From: Dentipellis sp. KUC8613
Lineage: Eukaryota; Basidiomycota; Agaricomycetes; Russulales; Hericiaceae
Direction: 5' to 3'
DNA: 64,000 nt
Assembly: GCA_002286715.1 (NCBI GenBank)
Contig: NSJX01000020.1
Span: forward strand, 381,873 to 445,872
The position numbers and the translations under genes were made by a program. The first letter of the stretch is position 1. The number at the start of each line of letters is the position of its first letter. The notes below the pieces were generated by a model. That model ran no database searches and was not told the origin of the DNA. It was given only the letters and a program-made list of their open reading frames with translations. Shown here in pieces: positions 1 to 17,103 of this stretch.

Positions 1-1
1 C

Positions 2-719
2 GCGTCGGCGTCGCTCGCGCCCAGCGCCTCCACCACCATCACTTTCAGCGGCACGAACGGCACGCTCGCGCCCACCTCCTCCGCCTCCGCGTCTTTCTCC
101 TTCTCCGGCTCCACCAACGCCTCCGCCACTGCCACCGCCTCCGCACTCCCCTCCAACGCCACCACCACCGCGCTCCCATCCAACGCCAACACCACCACAA
201 CCCCAACCACGACGCAATCCGCGCCGCCCGTGATCTCCTCGCCCGCACAGACCTCCCCGGGCGGGCCCGCGGCGCTCTTCGACACCGTCTGGACCGTCAC
301 GTTCGGCGTGACGAACACGGGCAGGGTCGCGGGGCACGAGGTGTCGCAGCTCTATCTCGGGTTCCCCGACGCGGGCAAGAGCGAGCCCGTGCGTGTGCTA
401 AGGGGCTTCGCGCGCACGTATTTGAAGCCCGGGCAGACGGAGATCGTGCATCTGAAGCTGAGGAGGAAGGATGTTAGTGTTTGGTGAGTGGTTTTGGTTT
501 TGGTTTTGGTTTTGGTTTTGGTTTTGGTTTTGGTTTTGGTTTTGGTTTTGGTTTTGGTTTGGTTTATCTTGGATGTGGGGCTGACTGTGATTGGATGGAA
601 ATAGGGACGTGGTGAAGCAGAAGTGGGTCGTACCCGGCGGCGCGTTCAAAGTCGAGGTCGGCAGCTCGTCGCGCCAGATACACCTCACGGGCACGTTCGT
701 CGCGTCGTCGGCTGCATAA
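2..719 (+). CDS. Beta-glucosidase, GH3 family, C-terminal part (5' truncated)
   Basis: Only the 3' end is in the window. The open frame enters at base 2 and runs to a donor at about 487. A last exon from about 604 to the TAA at 717-719 follows an intron filled with a TTTTGG repeat. The first 75 residues are a Ser/Thr/Ala/Asn-rich linker. Next comes a fibronectin type III-like module with the GH3 signature VTNTGRVAGHEVSQLYLGFP, then the VLRGFARTYLKPGQ segment, ending QIHLTGTFVASSAA. This module closes many fungal GH3 beta-glucosidases, which release glucose from cellobiose and other beta-glucosides. The catalytic domain lies outside the window, so the substrate is inferred. The low-complexity insert before the module may be a glycosylated linker. 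Confidence 0.85.
491..556 (+). repeat. (TTTTGG)11 microsatellite inside the last GH3 intron
   Basis: Eleven uninterrupted hexamers, read as GTTTTG units, start four bases after the donor GTGAGTG and fill more than half of the intron. The strand is T/G only, so the intron's 5' half is a pure G/T tract on the sense strand. Confidence 0.95.
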
Positions 720-1099
720 GTGGACGCGTGTTGGACAGCAATCTGGACACTCGGACTCCCTCGGACTCTGTAGATCCTGCATTTGAGAAAACAGACTCCC
801 TAGTTCTGGACTTCGCTCACATGCTTCACACTTTGAGACTTTGGCTTTTTGGGCGTTATACCAGCGACTCGGACGCACCCATCTCATACCGTATACTACG
901 AGCGTATACATTACCAGTACATGTTGTATGTACATACCTGAAAATGGGTTTTGTACGAGATCGAGGCAATGCAAAAAATAATGCTGAAGGATGTGTGTGC
1001 ACGTGCTGTTCAATGCGATGATGTAGTCTCGGTCGTCCGCTGTGAGTTGTGGGAGTATATTATAGCAAAGCATTGCGTCCAACGAGTGGTAGAGTTCTA
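720..1099. other. Intergenic, convergent 3' ends
   Basis: 380 bp between the 3' ends of the GH3 gene (+) and the adrenodoxin reductase gene (-). I see no coding signal, only short antisense frames. Both terminators must lie here, but no clear polyadenylation signal stands out. Confidence 0.6.
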
Positions 1100-2631
1100 T
1101 CATTGCGCCTTTGCCGACGTCAAAAACGCATGCGCCTCCTCCCAGCCCATCCGCTCCCTCTCCTTATGCCTCGCCTCGCCGCGCTTCACCTCTTCCGCAT
1201 CCACCGCCTTCCACTGCTCATACTGCACCACCCGCCCCTCCCTCACGCCGCGCTCAACCTCCTCCGGCACGCTCTCCAAATCAACCTCGCGCGCCATCAT
1301 ATCCTCCTCAGCATACTCCAGCGGCGGCTTCGGCGCGGCCGCCTCGGGCGTCTCGATGAAATGGTCCGAGAGCATCGTGTCCGCGACGCCGTACGCATCC
1401 ATCATCGTCGACGCGAGCACGCCGCGCGCGCCCATGGCGGCCCAGCCCGACGCGTACACGCCGCGGACCGCGCGCCCCGCGCCGTCGGTGATGCGCCCCG
1501 CGCGCGTGCGCAGGTGCCCCGTGCGCGCGTCGTAGAACGGCGCGGCGGGGTCCGCGCGGTGCCCGAGCGACGTGATGACGAGGTCCGTCGGCTGCGCGGA
1601 CGTCGCGCCCGTCGGCACCGCGCGCGCGTCCGCGTCGAGCGCCGTGTGCGCGAGGGCGAGCGTGAGCTGCGAGGACGGTGTGGGCGTGGATGTGGATGCA
1701 GCGAGGCCGGTGGGCGAGCGGAAGAAGTCGAGCGACCACGTCTTCGCGGTCGACCCGGGCTTGTTCACGGAGCCCTTCTGCAGCAGCTGCAGCGTGCGGC
1801 TCTGCTGGCGCGAGAGCGCCGTGCCCGGCGCGGCGGCCTGCGCGAGCACGGCGGGGTCGAGCGGGACCATCGACGCGTGGCCGAGGTTCATCATCTCGCG
1901 CAGCTCCTTCGTCGTGAACGCGGCCTCGAGCGGGCCGCGGCGGCCGACGATGGAGACGTGCTGGACGGTCGAGCGCCGCAGCACGGCGAGCACGGGCTCG
2001 GGCACGTCGTATTGCTGCAGCACGGAGGGGTCGGTGAGCAGCATGCGCGCGACGTCGAGCGAGACGTTGCCCTGCCCGATTAGGGTGACGTGGGTGACCT
2101 TGTCAAGTGGCGGAGGGGTGGGCTGTGAGGGGTGTTGGGTGTACCAGTGCACGAGTGAGAGGGCGGGGAGCACGTGTGGGGAGGGCGGGAGGGCCGGGTG
2201 TAGGATGGGCACGCCGCAGCCTGAGGAGAAGAGCAGGTGCGTGTAGTTCTGCTGGAGGGAGGAGAGGGGGAGGTGTAGCGCGTGAGGAATGACGGTGGAG
2301 GACTCGGTGCCGATGTGGACGTTCCCGAAGAAGCGCAGGCGCGCGTCGAGCGCGGCTTGGTCGAATTTGTGGACACAGTTCTGAGCATATGGCATGTCAG
2401 AATTCCGTGGCCACGTTGTACGCTGGCTTGCAGGCGTACCTTCACTTCGGGGTGATCTGGCGCGACGCCATAGCGCACGAGACCGTGTGGGGCCCATAGG
2501 CGGTCATAAATGTGTATTTTGAGGTAGGAAGAGTGTGTGCTGCCGTGTGGGAGGAGGGACAGTAGGCGAGAGGCGACATAGAAGGACGAGGGCCCTCCGC
2601 CCACGATGGCCAATTTCATAGGGCCCACCAT
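1100..2631 (-). CDS. ARH1: NADPH:adrenodoxin oxidoreductase, mitochondrial (FDXR/Arh1-like)
   Basis: Two exons, 2631-2440 and 2380-1100, with a 59-bp intron (GTACGC...CAG), give 490 residues, close to yeast Arh1. The enzyme passes electrons from NADPH through FAD to mitochondrial ferredoxin for Fe-S cluster and heme A synthesis. The N-terminus has the FAD-binding motif KLAIVGGGPSSFYVA. It is followed by RYGVAPDHPEVK, typical of this family. An NADP-binding segment reads VTLIGQGNVSLDVARML, followed by the family hallmark VSIVGRRGPLEAAFTTKELREM. The C-terminus has the conserved GVYASGWAAMGARGVLASTMMDA. No mitochondrial presequence precedes the FAD motif. The frame stays open upstream to an AG, so a 5' exon may have been missed. 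The assignment is secure; the start is not. Confidence 0.9.
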
Positions 2632-3500
2632 GATGTCTTGTCTGATTATACCCGCAGGTTTTCAATGAGATATCTGCTTAGTACAAATTCAGCGTTCGTG
2701 GGGTAGATGCACGATATGACGCCGTATGCCCGACGCAGAATCGGGACCAGATTATTATCTTGGTCTTTAGCTCATGAAGTCCAAACGTTCACTATCAGGA
2801 TAAAATTGTCAGAATACGCAGATATAACGTTATATCCCAAGGCGAAGAACTCACTTGCCAGTCGTCTGCGCCAGACGACTCGGAGTCAGAACACGACAAC
2901 CTGCCAGAAGAGATCCTCTACGAATATTAGACGCCTGTTAGGCGCTAAATTCTTCTATAATATCACGTGTAACGCGATTTCGGGCGCTTATTTTCAGCTT
3001 GTGAGCTGCAGGCCGCTCAGCTCATTCCTCTCTCATCATCCTTGCCAATGTTTAGTCTCGCCTTGCTGCCTTGAAATATGTTTCATAGGCTTCGCTATGC
3101 TCTCGATCCCATCTTGATACGTGTGTCGGAAGATCGACATCGTACCCTGGCCAGTGCTTTAGGATTTGGAAGGTTTGAATGGAGGATCGGCATATTGGTG
3201 GTTTGGGGCTAGACGAGGTGAGTTATGGGTCGCATCACCATCTTTTAAGACACATCTGACTAGATCATAGCGATAATACGACTCGAAATTCAACGTAAGC
3301 CTCTTCTGACCACTTCATCTTCCAGAATTGATCCACGCGGACACGTCCAAAGTCAAGAATTAGGACGACACATTGCATTCGTCAAATGTCAAGTATCAAA
3401 GAGAGTGTGCGTAGACGGGTATCACAAATTAGTTAGCGCAAAGTCCCAGTACGTCTCGCCACAACAACAACAAGCCTCTGTCCGATAAAATGTTCTGCAA
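2632..3500. other. Intergenic region
   Basis: About 870 bp upstream of the adrenodoxin reductase gene and downstream of the first lectin gene. A 136-codon frame at 2707-3117 (+) has no recognisable domain and no codon bias like the neighbours. I do not annotate a gene here. Confidence 0.5.
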
Positions 3501-4050
3501 TTACTTCGCACTCGCCGCATCCACCGTGTTCCAGACCTGGTTGTCGTCGTTGTCGGTGCACGTCCAGATTTTGATGATGGTGCCCGGCGTCTGGTTGCCA
3601 TCGGTGAGGTCGAGGCATTTACCGTGGTTGGTCCACGCAAGCCTGCAAGACAGCTTGAGCGCGCCGCTCGACACGGGAGACAGGAAGGAGGGCCGCTCAC
3701 CTGTTGTCACCGGTGTAGTACCACTGCTGGTTCGTGTTCCCCTCGTAGCACTGGTACAGCTGGACGAGGGTCCCGTCGGCGTTGTTGCCGTCCTTGACGT
3801 CGAGGCACTGCACGCCGTTCGCGTTGACGGGGCGTACGGTGCCGGCGTCGAAGTTCCAGATCTGCGCCGTGTCGGTCGAGTTGCAGAGCTCGACGGTGAT
3901 GAAGGACTCGTTGTTCGGCGTGAGGTTCGCGAGGCAGAGCGTGTCGTTCAGGCCAGGCTTGACGAGGACGTTATGAGGGTTGGGGGGCTCCTGCGCGCCA
4001 ACGAGGGCAGCAGACGCGAGGGCGGCGAGGGCAGTGAGAGGAGCAATCAT
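3501..4050 (-). CDS. Secreted ricin B-like (beta-trefoil) lectin, copy A
   Basis: Exons 4050-3701 and 3642-3501 flank a 58-bp intron (GTGAGC...CAG) and give 163 residues. A signal peptide of about 19 residues ends at ALVGAQ. The rest is one carbohydrate-binding beta-trefoil with three Q-x-W motifs, in TAQIWNF, NQQWYYTG and DNQVWNT, and two CLD(V/L) strands. There is no catalytic domain, so it is a lectin rather than a glycosidase module. Ligand and role (defence, development or wall binding) cannot be read from the sequence. A TATA-like TTATTTAAATGG sits about 70-80 bp upstream of the ATG. Copy B at 5210-5759 has the same intron position and an almost identical domain, so the pair is a tandem duplication. 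Confidence 0.88.
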
Positions 4051-4391
4051 GGCTAGGTGAGTGGATGACTGGGCTGTGGGGTATGAGCAGGCTGACTTTC
4101 TCTCAACTCTGCCTGCGCCATTTAAATAAGCTCGGACGTCCAGACGAAGTGGAGAGCAACCATATGCCTCCGGCGAGGAAATTCCCGCTAGTTGTCAATG
4201 AGCTGTGATCCAGCAGCACCTGCGGGGTCAGATCCCCTTTGCCAAGAGAAAGAACCAACCGGCGGTGTGCATGATATATGACACTTTGCCAGTGGACCGG
4301 TTGCCACCACACTTCCTCCACGACGCTCGCTGTGTCACGCTTTTCTTCCCTTCGCAGACCCGAAATTTTTATGGCACGTGTATGGGCAGAT
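4051..4391. promoter_or_regulatory. Promoter region of lectin copy A, partly duplicated upstream of copy B
   Basis: About 340 bp without a gene. It holds a TATA-like element (minus strand) near 4120-4131. Several blocks resemble the region 5760-6000 upstream of copy B, for example the segment around the GATCCA at 4209 compared with 5935. The duplication therefore included the promoter. Confidence 0.5.
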
Positions 4392-5003
4392 TCACTTCTT
4401 GATTCGCGGCGATGTCTTCCCGTGCAATTGACATGTCCTCGAGATCTTCAGCAGAACCACCGTCTTCTCTTCAGGGTCTGTCAAGGAAACCGTTCGAGGT
4501 CCTTCTGCCAGTGCACTCGGCGGCGCGGGCACTTCGTTCCGCACCCAACTGCCTCGGAACAGTGCAGTCACCTCATACCTCACACTAAACCCGCCCGTCG
4601 CTCCGCGGACCTCGCTGTTGACGTTCATATTGTCTGTTCTGGCGCTAGCGCCCAAAAGTCATGCGCTCGAAATCGGTGCGATGGCCTCCACAGCCATGAT
4701 CCGCTCGAGGGAGATGAACAGGTTCAATCTGTGCTGCGGCGTACTATTGCCATTGTTGCAGGCGCCGTGGAGCGCAAGCGCGAAAGTGTTAACGACGGGG
4801 TACGCACTGTTCTCGAAAGCCGTCTCGCTGACGTACACTTGCAGATTGGCACCCTGCTCATGCGCCTTGAAGAGATTGCTTACAATATATCGGCAGCTTC
4901 TAATAAGAAACTCTGACTGCGTACGCTCCGAAACTCTGCGATTTGGGTGCTGAGCACTCTTGTGCGCTGCAATGAGTCTCGTACGTGCTACTGACCCGAG
5001 CAT
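4392..5003 (-). pseudogene. Broken gene of unknown family between the lectin copies
   Basis: One frame stays open on the minus strand from 5003 to 4392 except for a single TGA at 4661-4659. The two halves read as one protein-like sequence, with NTFALALHGACNNGN and RLNLFISLERIMAVEAIAP before the stop and NSEVRGATGGFSVRYEVTA and GSWVRNEVPAP after it. No splice sites would remove the stop neatly. I do not recognise the family. The 5' end is unclear because the frame degrades above about 4900. It could be a pseudogene, a gene with a missed intron, or a base error. Its 3' end seems to have been copied upstream of lectin copy B (shared 15-mer at 4406-4420 and 6379-6393). Confidence 0.4.
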
Positions 5004-5209
5004 GTACCAGTTCTTCTAACATTAAGGCCCTCCACATACGGATTTCGCAGGTATTTGTAGTGATGGGTATAAACAAAAGAGTGTACGGAGAAGGGTGTCG
5101 AGGATTAGATTGTGGAGTCCATGTCCCACCAGTGCGTCAAGCCGAAAACCGCCTCTCGCGCAGAAGCACCCGTCACCACAGAGCAACAAGCCTCCAGTCG
5201 ACAGGTCAT

Positions 5210-5759
5210 CTACTGCACGTCGACCGTGTTCCACACCTGGTACTGGTCGTTGTCGGTGCACTCCCAGATCTGGACGACCGTGCCCGGCGTCTGGTTTCCG
5301 TTCGTGAGGTCGAGGCATTTCCCGTGGTCGGTCCACGCCAGCCTACAGAACCAAGGCGCCTGAGCACGCCGCTCGAGCCAGAAAAATCAGAATACCGGCC
5401 CACCTGTTGTCCCCTGTGTAGTACCACTGCTGGTTCGTGTTGCCCTGCACGCACTCCCACAGCTGGACGGTGTTCCCATTGTAGTTCTTGCCATCCTTGA
5501 CGTCGAGGCACTGGCGGCTGCCCGAGTTGACAGGGCGCACGCCGCCGTTGTCGAAGTTCCAGAACTGCGAGGGCTTGTTCCAGTCGCAGATCTCGACGGT
5601 GATGCGCGCGCCGTTGGTCGGCGAGGCGTTGTCGAGGCAGAGCGACGCGTTCAGGCCGGGCTTGACGTAGACGTTGTGCGGGTTGGGCGGCTCCTGCGCG
5701 CCGACGAGGGCGGCGGACACGAGGGCGGTGGCGGCGGCGGCGAGTGTGGCGAACATCAT
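5210..5759 (-). CDS. Secreted ricin B-like (beta-trefoil) lectin, copy B
   Basis: Exons 5759-5404 and 5342-5210, with a 61-bp intron (GTGGGC...TAG), give 162 residues. The intron lies at the same codon (GDN-R) as in copy A. A signal peptide ends at ALVGAQ. Three Q-x-W motifs are present (SQFWNF, NQQWYYTG, YQVWNT) with CLDNAS, CLDVKDG and CLDLTNG strands. It differs from copy A mainly in the first repeat (CDWNKPSQFW against CNSTDTAQIW), so the first sugar-binding lobe may differ in specificity. That is inference. Both copies lie in the same orientation and keep an open frame and splice sites. Confidence 0.88.
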
Positions 5760-6930
5760 GGTTGAACGGGTGAAGGAGTGGACTGTGGGTGCACGTGAGG
5801 GTTGACTGGTTTTCTGCCCAGTCGACGTCTGTTTATGTATGCCATTTGGGCTTGGATGTCTGCAGGGTGAAATTGAAGTCGAGCATATGCCCTCGGCGAG
5901 CGTTTGCCGCGAGTTGCGATCGTAAATGAGCTCTGATCCAACGGCGGGGGGAATTCGTCTTGCCAGTGGAAAGGATCAGCTTCTCGGGATATTGTCGTGG
6001 TCAAAATGATGTGCTACCGCGAGTATTGCCTGGCTTGCTAGAGCTGGACTGGTACAAAGACAAAGGGACTCACCGAATTCAAGTGCACGATTTACGGTGA
6101 GCGTACTCAAAAGCACGACGCACCTCGAAGAGCTTCGATGCGAAATGCGACAACAGTAGCGAGTCGGAGGAGGCGGCAATTTGCCGTCGCCACCAGGCCG
6201 CCGCACGCACCTGACCAGTTGCTGCGCTACCATCTACAGGGTCCGCCACGACGTGCATCCATTTTCTCGCAGAGCACTACACGTGTATATGCATGAACCT
6301 GTATCCTAGATGAGCAGAGCATAATCGGGTCTGTGGTATACGAACAACCGAACGGGAAATCTGGCCCGTAGGTAGCTTGCGGCGATGTCTTCCGGTACTA
6401 GGGAGCTCTTCTCAAGATCCTTGAGCACATATTTCGGCACACAGGCATAAAGTTCTGCATCGGCACCAGGAAGAAACGCGATATACTTACACAGATAAGA
6501 ATTTTATTCTGTATTCGAGTTGCTCTTGTCCCTAGGATGGATTGCAGTCTTAGACTCGTGATCAGGCGTGTGACGTGCCAACACAACAGGTCGTTTCCTG
6601 TTGTTCCCAACCCCCTGAATCTTCTCTCGCTCTGTTCGAATATTTGGGCTTACGAAGCAAGGAAGCGAGAGGAGGGGTCTTGAAGGAAAGAGGAGGTCCG
6701 CGGCCGTACTTGGTGTCAGCAGGCACCTGGGCCGAATAAAGCACAGCCACCAAATCCACGTTCTTCCACCACAGCAGTCCGCTCCTGCATTACGTGCTTT
6801 CTTTCGTAACCTTCCCCGTATCTTAGAGGAATGAGCTGTGTATATCTATTAGTCTGTATTATAAGTGAGCAGACCGGCGAAGGCCCAATAAAATCTATGG
6901 TATATGCACAACCAGACGGCGCTGGCAAGT
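5760..6930. other. Intergenic region with duplicated lectin flank
   Basis: 1.17 kb between the lectin copy B start and the EF-G stop. The first 650 bp contain the copied promoter and a remnant of the 3' end of the broken gene (6379 to about 6435). Beyond that I see only short frames with no domain or compositional support. Confidence 0.5.
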
Positions 6931-10056
<3,126 letters not shown>

Positions 10057-10193
10057 TTAGCACGAGGTGAAGCAACGAAAACGCAGAGATAGGATAAGTT
10101 AAAGGGTTGTTTACAACAGTACATGCACCGAAAATACACATCTACAATTATAAGAACTAGATTACGCCTACACCAAAACGCAAGCAAAAGAAT

Positions 10194-14649
<4,456 letters not shown>

Positions 14650-14744
14650 CTAGACCTTTAGAGATTAACGCGTGCCATGAACTGGTTAATGGAATGTCCA
14701 GAGCACGATGAAGGTCCGTTTGGCGTGGGCCGAATGGGAGATTG

Positions 14745-14779
14745 AGGAGGGAGGAGGAGGAGGAGGAGGAGGAGGAGGG
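14745..14779. repeat. (AGG)n tract in the 5' leader of the WD40 gene
   Basis: A purine-only AGG triplet run of about 35 bp, roughly 110-145 bp upstream of the WDR48-like start codon and 210 bp before the start of the HNH gene, in the shared divergent promoter. Confidence 0.85.
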
Positions 14780-14988
14780 AAGGTGCGGGCAGTTGCGGCG
14801 CAATACCGCGAGTCTACGCGTTGTGCGGCCGCCGGCTTGTAAGCATCATACGTTTGCTTTTCTCCTTCATCCGCCCGCGGTAAGTACATCTCTCCAGGGC
14901 CACCCTCACAAAACTTGATTCCTCCGCATCGTGTCAGAGAGGCTTAGGCCACATCATGATAATCGGTCTTGTGTCGAACCAGTAATCC

Positions 14989-15692
14989 ATGGCTGAGTCT
15001 CAGTATCATGCATTCAAGGACTGTGTAGCACGACGGATCATCACAGGCTCTGCACTCTCTAGCCCCAACGAAGATGCATCGGACCTAGATGAATTCTCTT
15101 CCTATCTCGCACAAGAAGTCTGGCCCATTATACCGACCCTCATACAGGATGCATCCTACGAAACGCGGAACAATGTCCCTGACATCGATACTCTGCCCCT
15201 CAACAATATACCCCCATCATTCTCCGACAGCCTGACCTCGTACGGAATCTGCGCGGACTGGGACGAGGCTTCCTTGTTCCTCAGAAAAGTGCTGGAGGAT
15301 TATCTGCAAGACGCTTGCGCCCCACCGCCTGTCTGGTCGTCTACGCGCACAACGGAGTGTGAGATCTGCGAGCGCGAGATTCCCTTGACGTACCACCACC
15401 TCATCCCGCGCTCCGTGCACTCAAAGGCGCTCAAGAAGAAATGGCACCCTGAATCTATGATCAACTCCGTCGCGTGGCTCTGCAGGTGAGTCGACATTTT
15501 TGACCGAGGGAGCGGATATACCATCCAACTTGGTATGTCTAAAGACCATGCCACACCGTCGTGCATCGTTCCGCACCAAATGAAGAGCTCGCACGTAGTT
15601 TTTACACCGTCGACCTCCTCTTGGAGCGCGAAGATATCCAGAGGTGGAGGAAATACGCAGCGAAGCAACGGTATGGTGTAAAGCGGGGATAA
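14989..15692 (+). CDS. HNH-motif zinc-finger-like protein
   Basis: Exons 14989-15485 and 15545-15692 give 214 residues. The C-terminal half has CEICEREIPLTYHHLIPRSV, then a basic linker, then INSVAWLCRPCHTVVHR. This is an HNH-type fold: two C-x2-C zinc knuckles, a histidine pair, and a final H in place of the usual catalytic H-N-H spacing. The intron splits the second knuckle (LCR-PCH). The N-terminal 110 residues are acidic and unrecognised. Proteins of this layout occur widely in fungi without a defined role. Nuclease activity is possible but not shown. It stands alone, divergent from the WD40 gene, with no restriction or toxin partner. Confidence 0.7.
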
Positions 15693-17103
15693 GGCAAGTT
15701 TGATTAGCACTGTTGTGAAGGGGTCCTTCTTTTATTGACTGTGGTAATTCGGCATGCAGCGTAATAACACAGCTCGTAATTTCCTCCGTCTATGGCCTTT
15801 GCACGTCCAGCATCGGTTCATCCTGGATCATCATCAGGACCATATACTATAGGATGTCCTAAATTCAGGTTGCATGCGTAACTGAAACTATTAGTGCATG
15901 TTACTTCAGGTGACCTATGTCTGGTCTTAAGAACTTTCAGTTTGGGGTTTTGGCGGAGCATTCGTCTCCGCACCCATGCAACCGAGGAAGGTCGCGTTGA
16001 GAGCAGGTTCGCGCCTACTGAGCGTCGTTGTCGTGAATTTATTCGCACATAAGTTTCTGTTGATATCTGACCAGAAGATCAGGTGATCCTTACTCGGTAT
16101 GTTGCGCGTGTCCTTTCAGCCAACCTAACAATCATTGATCATTTTAGAATTTTTCTCTAAGCAGGAGCCGTTCGGCCATGATCACCATAGGATTGACGTT
16201 ATCAGCTCCTCCGCTCCACTAATACATAAGTCTCACGCATTGAAGCTGAAGTACCTTCCGCTTTACCCGCATCAAGAAAGCGCTGCAAGTGCATCCATAT
16301 CGCAGCTGTAATATCTTGTGGGTGCGCCAGAGCGCGTACTTGGCACAGGACGCGACTGCGGATCCAGGTCCGAGGGAAGGACAACGGCATCGGTGCGCCC
16401 CTCCCTTCCCATGGCCATGCTATACACGCCGTAACTAGCATTCTATTCAAACAAGCACGAGTACCACTACCTGTCTCATCATTGCTGTATCTGAAACGCG
16501 CGCTCTATTTCATTGCGCTCGGTCTCGTGCGGATCCTGAAGCTCCCTTGGAAACACGGATGCACCAACGGACTGAGACTCGGAGGGGGCTCACATACCGG
16601 TAACGACATGGCTCTCCTCATGAAGCCTCGGCCGTGCGACTGACCTATGTATACTTGTAGCAGGAGCTTCCCCGTGGACTTCTCGGCGGAGGTGCGCCCC
16701 TCGCGCTTCTGCAGCGCTCCCATGATCCTGATGACTGTGGTTGCACACGTTAGCATATGGCTCTCGTCAGTGCAGTTTGGGTGCTGGAATCCGCTGTGAC
16801 AGATCTTCTCCGAGATCTGATACACGTCCATCTGTCTCACGAGCGCGGGAACGGTGCGTGGGAGGCGCTCTGCGTCACTTGCTGCAAAGTCCCGCTCTGA
16901 TATAGAGTGGCTTTGTTGGTGGTCGCGTGTGCAATCCCTCTTTGCGCACTCTTCGAGGCGAGTCTTGAAGGACGCCGTCTGGCCAGCTACTGCTCACCGT
17001 AAAGGCATCAGGCGGATTGCGCGCAGCGTGTTGAGTGGATGACCCGGTGCTTATCCCAGTCCGCGCCCTTTCTAATCCGTCGATCCTAACCAATGCACAG
17101 GCG
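15693..17103. other. Intergenic region, no convincing gene
   Basis: 1.4 kb. Two minus-strand frames (16840-16505, 111 codons; 16450-16202, 82 codons) are mildly protein-like but have no domain I recognise and no clean splice link. They may be remnants of a decayed gene. Nothing else stands out. Confidence 0.4.

Noticed and set aside
491..556. TTTTGG repeat considered as telomere-like or an internal telomeric tract
   Set aside because: Basidiomycete telomeres are normally TTAGGG; the tract sits inside an intron and is an ordinary microsatellite.
2707..3117. 136-codon plus-strand frame in the spacer after adrenodoxin reductase
   Set aside because: No domain, no signal peptide, no codon bias like the neighbours, and no splice partner.
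16202..16840. Possible minus-strand gene before the DUF6533 gene
   Set aside because: Two short frames do not join through splice sites with any recognisable product.
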